This document shows positions 21,080 to 32,160 of a stretch of 64,000 nucleotides of DNA, in pieces (positions within the stretch are counted from its first letter, which is position 1; every line of letters starts with the position of its first letter). Position numbers and translations under genes: made by a program. The notes under the pieces were generated by a model. The model ran no database searches. It was not told the origin of the DNA and saw nothing but the letters and a program-made list of their open reading frames with translations. Where the stretch lies: assembly GCA_018806985.1 (NCBI GenBank), contig JADANN010000375.1:992001-1056000 (forward strand). The letters run 5' to 3'. Origin of the DNA: Angiostrongylus vasorum (taxonomy: Eukaryota; Nematoda; Chromadorea; Rhabditida; Metastrongylidae).

Positions 21080-21424
21080 GTGGTAGTCATGTCCGTCATC
21101 ACGAGCATGGTGCTAGTTTGATTCCGCTCCGAGCCAATCATGCCTGTCATCCCTCCGGGGTCGGGAAATTGGTACCCGATTTCTCTGGGAAGAAATCACT
21201 CTCTGCAGTCCAATTAACGACGCTTCAGCCCGGCTATCAAACGATTCCAGGCAGAATTGCTCGACCAGCATTCTACGACATTCAGGATAAAATGATAATC
21301 TTCAAGCAGCACCCGAAGTCACACGGAACACCTTGGAGACCTTTGTGGAGACAAGGAAACGAATCGAATGCGAGAAGTGTTGGGATCCACACAGCAGGTG
21401 TGATGATGGATCAAAAGAAATCAC
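21080..21424 (+). mobile_element. SINE family C, copy 1
   Basis: tRNA-like head with GTTTGATTCCGCTCCGAGCC (box B-like, about 21117), then the shared central domain (CATCCCTCCGGGGTCGGGAA, ATTGGTACCCGATTTCTCTG). The family-specific body follows: GAAATCACTCTCTGCAG, TTCTACGACATTCAGGATAA, CGAATGCGAGAAGTGTTGGG. It runs straight into the 3' end of the minus-strand RTE copy d at about 21425. Confidence 0.65.
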
Positions 21425-23625
21425 CTGCATCACCTGTAGTCCGTTGATCGTCGAGTGACCCGAGCGGGCGCCAGTAAATCTTCCATTCCTCCCTGTCGCG
21501 TGCAAAAGTTGCCTAGTGGGTTCTGCTCGCTCCAGGGACTCGTTGAGCATCATACCTTTCTTCAAGGCTCTTTGTTAAGAACTCTGACCATCGGGTCGGT
21601 GATCTTCCTGCTGTACGTTTGACATCCCGAGGAATCCAGTCACTAACGGCTCTTGTCCATCGGTTGTCATTCATACGCATTACGTGTCCGGCCCACCTTA
21701 TTTTCGATTGTTTGGCTTACAGAACGGCATCTTTGATTTTTGATTATTGACGCAGGTTATTCGGAGCCTCGGAATTCATCTTTTACTTGCGTGACACGGG
21801 ATACTCCTAGCATCGTCCTTTCGACTACGTGTGCAATAACGCTGAGTGATCCTTCATCCTGCTTACGCATCGACCAAGTTTCTTACGCATACGTTAGGGC
21901 AGGAACCGTTGAGTCGAAAAGGTGGGCACGGAGTCGGGTGTACCTGGTTCTCTTCACTACATCATCGATGCTCTTGAAAGCACCCCAAGCCGCTCGTTTC
22001 CTTCTGCTCAGCTCTGAGCTAGGTCGTTCATCACATTGATTTCCCGACCTAGATAGATATAACTGGAGCATTCGGAGATATTCGTTCCGTTGAGAATGAA
22101 TAAGGCATGCGAAACCAATCCGTTCTTAATGAACATCGTTTTTGTGAGATTTAGTTGAAGACCAATCTTTCCACAGGCTTTATCAAAGTCGGTAAGCACA
22201 CGTTCCGCTTGGCTAATGTTTGGTGTTATAAGGACGATGTCATCAGCAAAGCGAAGATGGTATAACTGCCGACTATCGATTTTCACTACCATATTATCCC
22301 ATTCCAATGTTCACATGACGTTCTGGAGGATGGCGGTAAATAATTTTGGCGAGATGCTATCGCCTTGCCTAATTCCTCTTTTGACGTCAATGATAATATC
22401 GTCGTAGAATGGTGATATCTTGGTTGTGAAATTTTTTGTACAGCTCGCGAAGAATCTTTATGTACTAAGTAGGGTCTCCCTGACTACCAAGGGCTTCCAC
22501 GACTGATTCTATCTCATTTGAGTGAAAAGCCTTCTTTGAATCGATGAACGTGAGACAGAGCGGTCTTTTGTACTCTCGCGATACTTCAATGAGCCTTGTT
22601 ACCGTGTGGATGTGGTCCGTCGTACTAAATCCTTTTCGAAACCCTGCTTGCTCACATGGCTGTCCTTCGTTCAGTGTTTTGTCAATCCTGTTTAGGATGA
22701 CTCGAGTGAAAAGTTTGTAGACGACAGACAGTAAGCAGATTGGACGATAGCTGCCGATATCCTGTAGGTCACCCTTCTTGAACAATAACACGGTCTTGCT
22801 GGTCTTCCAGTGGATAGGGAGGGACCTTGCATTTGGACAGGTAACGTGTGAAGAGCCGAGCCAGTGTGTTTACGAGGATTGACGGAACGTTCTTCAGGTG
22901 TTTTGGTCTTATCCTGTCCGGGCCTGGTGTTGTTCGATTTTTCACCGACGAAATGGCATGTCGGATTTCGGAAGGAAGAACCGGTGGTACAACATATCCA
23001 TCCTCCTTTATTTCATATGAGGGAAGGTGGACGTGGCTATCGAAGAGATCCGAGTAGTATTCGTGAATAATTTTCTCCATTGCCTTTCTGGATGCTGTAA
23101 CTGTTCCGTCTGGGCGCCGGAGTGCAATCATTTTGGTCTTGTAATTGGCGGAGCTTTGGTGCTTTGCGAATGCTTTTCCCAGCCTCTGCAGCTTCGACCA
23201 TTACTGCTGCTCTTCTCTCTTTAAGATCTTTTTTTTATCGCCCATCTGCACTATTTTTGCAAGTTCGGACGTTAGTTCGCGGCTGCCTGCAGGTCGTGCG
23301 ATTCCACGCTGGCGTATCAGCTCGAGTGTTTCTGTAGACAGACGTCTCTTGGTGACTCTCGAACTCTCAGCTTTCATAGGGCTAACGTGAAGAAGTTGAA
23401 TGAGCCAATCGTATTCCTCGTCGACGTTATCGACAACGGCATCTTCCCAACAGCCAACTTGAATAAGTCACAGTTTGTGGTGGCTCTGGGATTTTGGTTT
23501 TCGAATTCACTGGCTTTTTTCTCCTTTCTGCGAGAAATAGAGTCTTGCACGAAGGAGACGGTGGTCTGATCAAGTGTAGAATTTTGGGGGCAACAGCGAC
23601 ATCGGTTAGGCTAGGTAGGTTAGAT
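21425..23625 (-). pseudogene. RTE-clade LINE, copy d (best preserved RT)
   Basis: Minus-strand, 5'-truncated RTE copy with the most readable RT in the window. From the 5' side: end of the endonuclease (LTDVAV then SDHRL-like text, about 23600), a Lys/Arg/Ala-rich linker, TVTASRKAMEKIIHEYYSDL (about 23100), NRTTPGPDRIRPKHLKN (about 22920), YRPICLLSVVYKLFTRVILN (about 22745), GQPCEQAGFRKGFSTTDHIH (about 22670), and LTFIDSKKAFHS (about 22545, motif A region). LRFADDIVLITPNISQAE follows, with the catalytic FADD at about 22239-22250, then ECSSYIYLGREIN and the C-terminal region (about 21880-21425). A frameshift near 22780 and stops near 22465 and elsewhere disable it. The 3' end is the CAGGTGATGCAGGTGA-type repeat. 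Confidence 0.88.
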
Positions 23626-23639
23626 AAAGGGATTACATA

Positions 23640-25215
23640 GGTTAAAAGAAATAAAATAAAAAAATATATTAAAACCACCCGCATAATCTATTTATTAGTC
23701 ACAGTGCATAACTTTCTATTCACTGCCTATTATTTTTTCACAGCAGGGTTATATTTCTTAACTGAAGTCATCGCTCCACTTGTGATGAGACGAAAACAAA
23801 TAAAGCGCCTCACTCGAAGCTCATTAACGTTCGTTATAAAATCCAAAGCTCTGCAATGAATGCAGATAACGTCATGAGAGCATGAAATCACATATCGCTT
23901 AGTGATTAGCAATCTCTTAGGTTACGACATGTATTTAGCTTCCTCGGGCACGTTAATCTATACAATGCCGTGTTTTTACCTACTGACATATCAAGACAGC
24001 ATTCACTATCTTCCATGAGAAATTTGGCAGTGTTTAGATGACCCCCGGAACAACAAAAGGATTTGTTTTCCAGAGAGTGGGGACTGAGGCAATGACCCTG
24101 TATGAGTAATAGAGTCCCAAGCAAATTCATACACGGTGATTCTTGTTAGAATCATTGCTTCTAGAGACTGCAATCATAGCAACAGATGATTTTCCGTGTC
24201 CTTAGCTGCTGGGCTGTAAGTGAATGGAGTCGGTTTTGTCTTGATCTCAGAGCTAAAGAGCTGGCAAAGGGGTGGACCAAAAAGAAGCATTATAACGTAG
24301 GAATGAAAAACAGTTGCGGTTTCAGAAGAGTCGCAGAAGTAGCCACTACCGGAAGAAATGAGAACGTCTCTTTTTTTCCGAAAACCTCACTTTGTTAGGG
24401 CAAAGTCGAATTTTAAATTTCCTTTTATGGCAGACGAAGTTCCGTTCTTCATGAGAAATGAAGCAGCGATATTTCATTTCTTATCTAACAAATCATTTAT
24501 TTTTTTAAAGGTCTACTCTTCGGCTTCGACTATTATTTCTTGGAATTTTCATTCGATTGCAGTCACCTTGCGAAGTGAGGCGAGAGTTTCAGATGATAAA
24601 ACAGCACTTTGGACAAATCTAGTTCTAAAAGTCCAAGCTCCGATGTAAAGTGCGAACAGCTCGAAACATTAACGAAACAGCTAGACAGGAAAAGAATATT
24701 CGCTTTCAACATTAAACTTTGAAGTGTTCACTTGAATCTTTGAAATATTTTCGTGAGATCTTGGCTCAATTACTAGGCCGACCATTTTGCATTTGTTCAC
24801 TCGTGCAAGCCTGGATGGAAGGGAGGATCCGTGGTCATTCTGCTCGTGCATACATTCTGCGAATAAACAACCTCTAGCATATTGCAGTTCGACATCCGGC
24901 TACGGAAGACAAAACAGCATCGGTGTGCTGTCATGTCCACAGATGCTATAAAGACATTGGCTGAAAGATTTATGGCTGTTGGTTCCCAATTGTGCCTAGA
25001 GCCAACTACGGCGTCTATCCATGCGGAGTCCTGATTACTGGTCCCCGGCTGTTCTGAGAGGAAAAGAAAACAATTGGAAAACCGCTGTTCCGCATGTCAT
25101 TGTGTAAGTTATGTTTGCCATCATTCTCCTATGGGATACAATGAATGGAGTCGGAAGCACGAAGCGGGTTGCTGACGGAGAACGAACGCTTTATCTTTGT
25201 ATCAAAATTTTAATT
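23640..25215. other. Unassigned sequence
   Basis: No repeat family or gene that I can support. Reading frames around 24186-24650 show no known motif and no clear splice pattern. Confidence 0.4.
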
Positions 25216-25224
25216 TACTTCTAT

Positions 25225-25490
25225 CCATTGTAGGAAAGTTGAACTTCAGCCAACAATATAAATGTACAATCCAACTGCAATGATGCTGAGATATTTGAAA
25301 ACTCCGTACAGCAGGTTTCTGCGGTAGGGATTGAACACGGTATTACTCTTTCTGGGGCTAACACGTTCCCCACCACACCATGAGTATCCTTCGTTTCGCC
25401 TGTCTCTAAGCCAATTCTATCGATTTTTTGCCACCAGCAATCACCCGTCAACGCAGTTGATCTAGGGAGTTCAAATCGGCATTGAACTTA
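25225..25490 (-). mobile_element. SINE family A, minus copy of a head-to-head pair
   Basis: Reverse-complemented it reads TTGCTGGTGGCAAAAAATCG, CTTAGAGACAGGCGAAACGA, CATGGTGTGGTGGGGAACGT, then TTCAATCCCTACCGCAGAAA and ATATCTCAGCATCATTGCAG. It faces the plus-strand copy at 25545-25800 across a spacer of about 55 bases. Confidence 0.7.
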
Positions 25491-25544
25491 ATTAAGCTGA
25501 GTTGAAATTACAGTGCTTTTTTATTTATTGCGTACTACAATTTT

Positions 25545-25800
25545 TTTTCCCACGGCTCAATCTCATTGACGGGTGATTGCTGATGGCACTGATCAATAGA
25601 ACTAGCTGAGAGACAGGCAAAACGAAAGACCTGCATGGTGTGGTGCTAAACGCGTGAGCCCCCGGGAAAGTTCATAGCGCGTTTGTACCTCACTGCAGAC
25701 ACCTGCGGTCCGGTTTTGCAAACATCTCAGCATCATTGTGGTTGTACTTCGCATCGTACTCTGCCATGAAGAAAAAATTGTAGTAAGCAGCAAATAGAAA
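25545..25800 (+). mobile_element. SINE family A, plus copy of a head-to-head pair
   Basis: Consensus order: GACGGGTGATTGCTGATGGC, AACTAGCTGAGAGACAGGC, CATGGTGTGGTGCTAAACGC (tRNA-like), GCGCGTTTGTACCTCAC, CAGACACCTGCGGTCC, ATCTCAGCATCATTGTGG, then GTTGTACTTCGCATCGTACT. The same head-to-head pairing recurs at 34.4-34.9 kb. Confidence 0.7.
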
Positions 25801-26215
25801 AGTTATCAGTGTGTACAATAGATAAGCCGCTATGAATTGAAAAAGTAGAGTCACAAAGAAGAACTTGGAATAACCAAAGATGTACGAATTGGAATTGATT
25901 TCTCAAGCTGAACACAAACCAAGCTTGAACGAACTATCTAATTGTGCTGATGTCCTGAGGATATCAGTAAATTATGAGGATCGTTTCTGAGTGAAATCCA
26001 CCATTGTCAATGTTGAACTGTTTGCAAGTACTAGCCACTGTATATTTACCTCGTTTTCTAATTTCGTAGTATTTTTTGCATACTAATTGAGAGATTTGTG
26101 CAAGAGCTTAGAGCTCCATCCGGATTGAATTCTACGTATCCATTTGGCTCTCCTCCATTTGCCTTTCCTACAAAGGTGAACCTCTGTAAACCGTTTTAAA
26201 AAGGTTACACGGCGC
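25801..26215. other. Unassigned sequence before RTE
   Basis: AT-rich; nothing recognised apart from the possible start of the RTE 5' region near 26180. Confidence 0.35.
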
Positions 26216-26219
26216 AGTG

Positions 26220-27684
26220 CCTCTATGAATATCCCTAGCAGAGGGATTTCTTGACACACGTAGGTAGACCCAGAAGATGGGCTTTCTCTTTTCGCTGCAC
26301 CAGCTTGGTGTATATATTCTGTGCCTGTGAGGAGTTAATTCTCATGCGTGGGTTCGTCGGTGTGCTTTCGTTCATGCAGTTTGCATTCTACAGGTCAGTT
26401 CTACCCAAAAAGCTTGCAATCAGATGACCGTAAAGTGCACGGGAGGTGGTTAGAAGTTGCCTCCAACAAATGTGCTCCCCCATTTACTATGAGAGAGACT
26501 GTCAAGCTGCCAGTGAGAATACCCAGACCCTACATTCGCTGCTCAGCAAGTTATGCGTGGGTAGTAAATTCCAAACATATCAGAATAAATAGGCCTTAAT
26601 TTCGTGGCCCTAAAAAAGCCTTCGATTCGGAAGCACTGGGTAAAACGAGTACAGACAGGCTGCTAAAATCTCAAGAACATTCTAGGCTGCCTTGGTCACA
26701 AAAGTCTAGAGTGACGATCTGCACCTACTATGCGCGCTCACTAGCATTTGCACTCTCGATGGAAGACTTGATCATGCGTATAAAAAGAATAAGATACGAC
26801 GTTACCGGACTAGCAAAAATGACAAGACGCCAGCCATACAATGAAGTCTGTGACACCGGAACGAGGTCATCAATAGAGATTTTGACGTTAAGACTGCACA
26901 AAGATTAGCGCCCGAAAAACACCACTTTGAGACCAACCGATTAGAACATGACGAGTGAGACCATTCGTGGTAACTCGCAATTCCAGAAGCCCCACCCTCA
27001 ACGCTAGACGTCAGAGTCTCCTAGTGGTAAGTATCGTAACGAAATAGACCACATCGTAGTAAATAGAAGGTTTTGCCTAACCGATGTCGCTATTTTCCCA
27101 AAATTCTACAAAGGGGATCAGACCAGTGCTTCCTTCGTAGAAGATTTCTTTCCTCGCGGAAAGGAGAAGAAGCCTCTGAATTCAAAAAACGAACTTCCAA
27201 AGCCACCACAAACTGGGGTTTGTTCAGTTCATTAGTTGGCTGCTGGGAACATGTGCTTCTTGGTGACATCACGAGAAGGACGATCGCCTCACTCAACATC
27301 TTCATGTTAGCGCTGCGAAAGCTGGGATTTCGAAACTCACCAGGAGACATCTTTCTCCATAAACGGTCGAGCTGATACGCAAGCGTGGAATCGAACCAGC
27401 TACACGCAACTGTCGACTCACATCTGGACTTGCAAAACAATGCAAACAGAAGATAGAAGAGGATCTCAAAGAGAGAAGAGCAGCAGTTATGGGAGACGCT
27501 GCAGAGTCTGGGAAAAAGTATTCGCAAGGCCCACCGAAACATCACCATTTACAAAACCAACGTTGTTGAATTTCGACAAGTACAGCTTCCAGAAAGACAG
27601 TGAGAAAATCATTCACGTTCACTACTCGGATCTGTTGAGTGGCCATGTCCTCCTACACTTATATGAAACAAAGGTTGCACTATG
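26220..27684 (+). pseudogene. RTE-clade LINE, copy e1 (5' UTR to start of RT)
   Basis: The 5' UTR (26220-26560) matches those at 7.4-7.6, 50.7-50.9 and 61.7-62.0 kb. The endonuclease remnant begins VTICTYYARSLAFALSMEDL (about 26710), continues with RIKRIRYDVTGLAK (about 26780), NEVCDTGTRS, the FQKPHPQR block (about 26980) and EIDHIVVNRRFCLTDVAIF (about 27040). The linker and RT N-terminus run to about 27680. There the sequence jumps back to linker positions already passed, so this is a separate copy from e2. Frameshifts are frequent. Confidence 0.8.
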
Positions 27685-29563
27685 AAAGCTGAGAGTTCGA
27701 AAGTCACCAAGAGACCTCTGACTCCAGAAACACTCGAGCTGATACGCCAATGTGGAATCGAACGAGCTGCAGGCATTTGCGAACTAACATCCGAACTTGC
27801 AAAATAATGAAGACAGGCGATAAAAGAAGATCTTAAAGTGAGAAGGGCAGTAGTAATGGTCGAAGCTGCAGAGGCTGGGAAAAGCATTCGCAAAGCCCAC
27901 CGAAGCTTCGCCGATTACAAGACCAAGATGGTTGTACTCCGACTCCCAGACGGAACAATTACAGCGTCCAGAAAGGCAATGGAGAAAATCATTTACAAAT
28001 ATTACTCAGATCTCCTCCATAGCCACGTCCACTTTGCGTCTCATGAAATAAAGGAGGATGACATGTACCACCGGTTCTTCCTTCCGAAACCCGACATGCC
28101 ATTTTGTCGGAGAAAAATCGAACAACACCAGGTCCGGACAGGATAAGACCGGAACACCTGAAGAACTTTCCGTCAATCCTCGTAAACACACTGGCTCGGC
28201 TCTTCACACGTTACCTGTCCGAATGCAAGGTCCCTCCCTATCCACTGGAAGACCAGCAAGACCGTGCTATTGTTCAAGAACGATGACCCTCCACAATATC
28301 CACAACTATCGCCAAATCTGCTTGCTGTCTCTAGTTCGTCTACAATCTTTTCACTGGACTATTTCCAAGCAGGATTAACAGAACATTGGAGAAAGGGTAG
28401 CCATGTGAGCAAGCAAGCTTTCGGAAAGGATTTAAAGTAATGGACCACATCAACAAGATAACAACGTTCATTAAAGCATCATTAAAGTACAGGAAAGCCT
28501 CTTTCTCTCCTTTTCTGTCTCACTTCCATCGATTTGAAGAAAGCTTTCGACTCAGTTGAGATGGAAGCAGTCATGGAAGCTCAGTGCGGCCAGGGCGTAC
28601 CCTCTCACCTTACAAAGATTCTTCATTAGGTGTATATAAGTTTCACAACAAAAGTATCAGCGTTCTAATGGTATATTAGCACCAGCGTCAAAAAATGGTT
28701 TAGACAGCATGATTCCATCTCACCAAAATGATTTACTGCCACCCTCGAGAACGTCATTTGAACCACAGGAATAGAACAACATGGAAGTGAAAATCGATTG
28801 TTGGTTTTTCGCTTTGCTGATATGATCGTTCTTATGGCACTAAGCATTGGGCAGGCGGACGAATTCTTTCCGACTTTGTTAACGCCTGTGGAAAGACTGG
28901 CTTTTGACTAAATCGTACAGAAAAGATGCTCATGAGGAACGGATTGGTTTCGTATGCCCCCATCCCATTCGCGCTTAGCTGTGACCGAGTGGCTCACACA
29001 TTTCCAATCTAGGTCGAAACTCAGTATAATGAACGATTTCTCAACCCCTGTCCACCTCCACAACTCCTCCCTTTTCCTTACGGTCTCCGTCAGAAATCTA
29101 GTTGCAACGTACGCAGGATGAAAGATCACTTAGCATTATTGAACGTGCAGTCGAAATGACGATGCTAGTAGTATCACCTATCAGGCATATGAGGAAAGGG
29201 ATCCGAAACCCCGAGCTGTGTCAACGATCAAAAATGAAAGACGTTTTCTGCATTCCAAAATGGCGAAAATAAGGGGTCTGGACACGCAATGCTTTTGAAC
29301 GATAACCGATGGAGAAGACCGATTAATGAATGGATTCCCCTGGATGTCAAACGAACTGCAGGAAGACTAACGACTCGGTGGTCGGAGTTCTTCATGAAAG
29401 CCCTGAGAACAAAGATATTATGCTCAACGAGTCCTTAGAGCGAGCACAAACCCATGAGCTAATCTTGCACGCGTCAGGGTTTAATGGAAGAGATTACGGA
29501 CACCCGATCGAAGCACTCAGAGATGGACCGAACAACAGGTGTTACAGGTGACACAGGTGAGGT
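27685..29563 (+). pseudogene. RTE-clade LINE, copy e2 (linker, RT, 3' end)
   Basis: 5'-truncated copy joined to e1. It begins AESSKVTKRPLTPETLELIR (about 27683), a linker block whose counterpart in e1 is at about 27320-27370. Then VVMVEAAEAGKSIRKAHRSF (about 27853), SHEIKEDDMYHRFFLPKPD (about 28040), NTLARLFTRYLSECKVPPYP (about 28187), and a decayed palm near 28800 (FRFADMIVL, the second catalytic Asp region damaged). The 3' end near 29540-29563 has the CAGGTGTTACAGGTGACACA repeat typical of this family. It is not functional. Confidence 0.8.
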
Positions 29564-29950
29564 GCTAAAAAACTTACGTTGAAAGCACTTTTTTGTCCTT
29601 TTTCCTAGAACCCTAACCCAATGATCGATTTTTTGAGGGTTTTTTAAATGATGAATGTAGGTGTCACTGGTGACAAAACATTTGAAAAAATGAATATTTT
29701 CTTGTTTTGGTGAAGGCCATAAGTAATCACAATTGATGATAGTGGGATAGCAGAGATGTTAGTAAAGCAATCCATCAGAAAGTATGGCACTGGGTCGACC
29801 TTCTTCCCTTAGCTCTCCTGTTATCCACACGGGAACGCCTAAGCCCCTGCTACTCCTAAGACTGCAAAAGGAATCGACTCGGCCGTCATACATCAACGAA
29901 AAGAAATCCTCAAGCAGAAATTACGAGGATACTGTTACATATGATGCGTC
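29564..29950. other. Unassigned sequence
   Basis: No recognised gene or repeat between the RTE 3' end and a PLE terminus. Confidence 0.4.
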
Positions 29951-30050
29951 CAAGTTCTGAGGAAAGCGAAGTCGCCGAAATGTCAGCCTTTGAACAAAGA
30001 CAACAACAACAACAAGAACGTCTATGCCAACCTCGCTTTAGCTAAAAAAG
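29951..30050 (+). repeat. PLE terminus of the CAA-repeat subtype
   Basis: A hammerhead-like core (29957-29984: CTGAGGA, AAGCGAAGTCGCC, GAAA, TGTC) is followed after about 15 bases by CAACAACAACAACAAGAAC and then CCAACCTCGCTTTAGCT, which resembles the AACCTCGTGTTAGCT boundary of the other termini. The same order occurs at 48531-48680, so the microsatellite belongs to this PLE subtype. Confidence 0.55.
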
Positions 30051-30193
30051 GGCAGTTTGTAATAACATATATACAGGTAAATGAAATGTCCAAACATCTT
30101 TGCGGGCGATGAATGAAAAGAAAATAATTCAAAAGCAGGAAATTCTGCGTTCGGCACTAGCAGGGTGTGGCAACAGATCATGTAAATAGATAC

Positions 30194-30581
30194 TTACTTA
30201 CTTGATACTTGAATGACCCGTCCTCACTGGTTGTGCGGGCCCCAGCATACTCTCCATTTTTTCGGAGATTTGCTGGTTAAGCCATTATGGTTTCCTGGAG
30301 TCTTGAGGTCAGCCTGGCCAAGGTCTGCCTCAGGTCTTCACCACCACAGGCAGTCGCAGCCCTTGTGGATCAGAGGGAGATTTACCACCATGCAACCTTG
30401 ATAGTAGGACGGTGGTGGATCCTGGTATTGGTCTAGTCTTAGCTAGAGTTTTTGATGAAAACGCCGAACTCTTTTTCAGCTTGGGGAGACCCTGTCAGGG
30501 GGATGAATCCCCCGCTGCACATCGCAGTCCGACACCCAACAACACCTCTCAGGCACGTTGAGGCGGTAAACCGTTGGGAGA
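30194..30581 (-). mobile_element. SINE family D, copy 2
   Basis: Flanked by a 15-base duplication with one mismatch (CATGTAAATAGATAC at 30179-30193 and CATGTAAACAGATAC at 30582-30596). On the minus strand the order is tRNA-like head (GGGGGATTCATCCCC as box B), body, GGGTCATTCAAGTATCAAGT and an AAGTAAGTA tail. Confidence 0.85.
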
Positions 30582-30734
30582 CATGTAAACAGATACAATA
30601 ATAATATTCATTTCATAACCGACTTTTCGTCTACCTGGGCATGACTAATTGACATGTATACTTTCATTGATAAGCTAGCACGTGGTTGTCACCAAATAAT
30701 TATTGAGCTAAATTTTTGAAACCTTTTACATTCC

Positions 30735-31075
30735 TCAGAGCCGATGAACCGCGTCTACTGTCTTCGAGTGTTTTTCTTATCGATGTGGTGCCTTCGCCGT
30801 CGTATCGAGTCGCGTCTTTTTTCAGTGGATTGTCGCTGGAGTGAGATATAAGTCGAGATTATGGCACACTAAGCATTCATTCTAGCGATGCTCCAGTGTG
30901 GAAGATCCGCCTCGATACGACAACGAAAGCACCATATCGGCAAGACGAGACTGTGGAGCGCTGACTCGGATCACGGGCTCCGAGGGAAGACAAAACGTCG
31001 AAACGTTGGCCAAACGAATGTTTGACAATAACCTCGTGTTAGCATACCAATGAAAGAATGCATAGAATGCATATA
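30735..31075 (+). mobile_element. Palindromic PLE-derived element (family E), copy 1
   Basis: The left part ATCGATGTGGTGCCTTCGCC, GTCGTATCGAGTCGCGTCTT is the reverse complement of the right part (CGCCTCGATACGACAACGAA, AGCACCATATCGGC). It continues to a hammerhead-like core (30978-31007: CCGAGGG, AAGACAAAACGTC, GAAAC, GTT) and ends AACGAATGTTTGACAATAAC, CTCGTGTTAGCATACCAATG. The end mirrors full PLE termini but is shorter. No protein is encoded. Confidence 0.6.
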
Positions 31076-31084
31076 AGAAAAAAT

Positions 31085-32160
31085 TATGATCAGTAATATG
31101 ATCAGTAAAGGTTCGGCAACGAGAAGTGCGGCTGATTTCACTTCGATTGTCGTCTACACTAGGTCCAAATAAAAGTAGAAGATCTTCTCACTACCAGCGT
31201 TGAAATCTGTTACCTCAGCTTATGCTGAATCGACGAGATGAAATAATGAGATAATGAAGTGCTCTGGTATGAATCATTTAGCTTCTCCCCTCTGAGCATT
31301 TAAAGGCAAAAATTCGTTATTGTTTTTTTTGTCATAATCATTGTTTCATTCAGATTTTGTATCTTTTGAGAAACTTCTCACGTACAGCTTTTCTTTGATT
31401 TGAATGCTAAAAACCTAGCGAAGAATTAGGATAGAGTTAGAAGAAACCACAATAAACTTAACGTTATCTAAGAGCGGTCAAATTGAATGCAAGAAAATGA
31501 GGCAAATGCTATTTCTGGAAACTCACAGAGAGAGCCATAAATAGTCTGAAAATCGGAAAGATTTAGACCAAATATAAATGGAGACTGATTTCAAGTTTGG
31601 AATATTCCTTCACGACTTTCATGCAATCCTTGCGGCACGGCAATTTCATTCACTGCTTAAGTCTTCTTTCCTTATTTTGTTTCTCTTCTTATACGACCGA
31701 CATTACATGCTATATGATTATGGCCTTTTTATCCGATTTGTTTCCTCCGGTGCATTGTCCATGGAGTGGTATTCCCACGTTGATTCAGCTGCCGCGTGAA
31801 GATTCCGTCCTTTCCGCGAATGACATTGAATGCTGTTTGTGCAAATTCCGCCTGGTATCCTGGCATAATCCTTTAGGGCTTTCGCAGAACTTCAGCACAG
31901 GTAGTGGCCAGTCTTCTTGGATTGGAAAGAGGTTTTTTCCAAACAAGTTTCGTTGCATTTAAGCGATGAAGGGATGATATCGTGATCAAAAGTCTTCACT
32001 GAATGACTTGAAAGCGAAGGCTTTCAGTTTCTAATGTTTATTCCCTGAAGTTTCTACTTTATTTCATTTATCGTGCAATGATTTCTTTATTTAGTTTACT
32101 GCGCTTGTGGCTTCATTTGCAAAGGAAGAGAATCTCCACCACTATTATGCAGTTGCTGAT
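31085..32160 (+). repeat. Dispersed repeat H, copy 1
   Basis: It aligns with 62600-64000 along most of its length: GCGAAGAATTAGGATAGAGT, AAACCACAATAAACTTAACG, AACTTCAGCACAGGTAGTGG, CAGTCTTCTTGGATTGGAAA. Reading frames of 73 and 121 codons here are not shared intact by the other copy, so they are probably not genes. In this copy the site equivalent to the family D insertion at 62.84 kb is empty (GGTCAAATTGAATGCAAG at about 31477). Both copies follow a family E element, so they may be a duplicated block or one larger element. Confidence 0.55.

Noticed and set aside
31597..31962. 121-codon frame with hydrophobic stretches
   Set aside because: The homologous copy at 63.4-63.75 kb has stops and indels in this frame, so coding is not supported.
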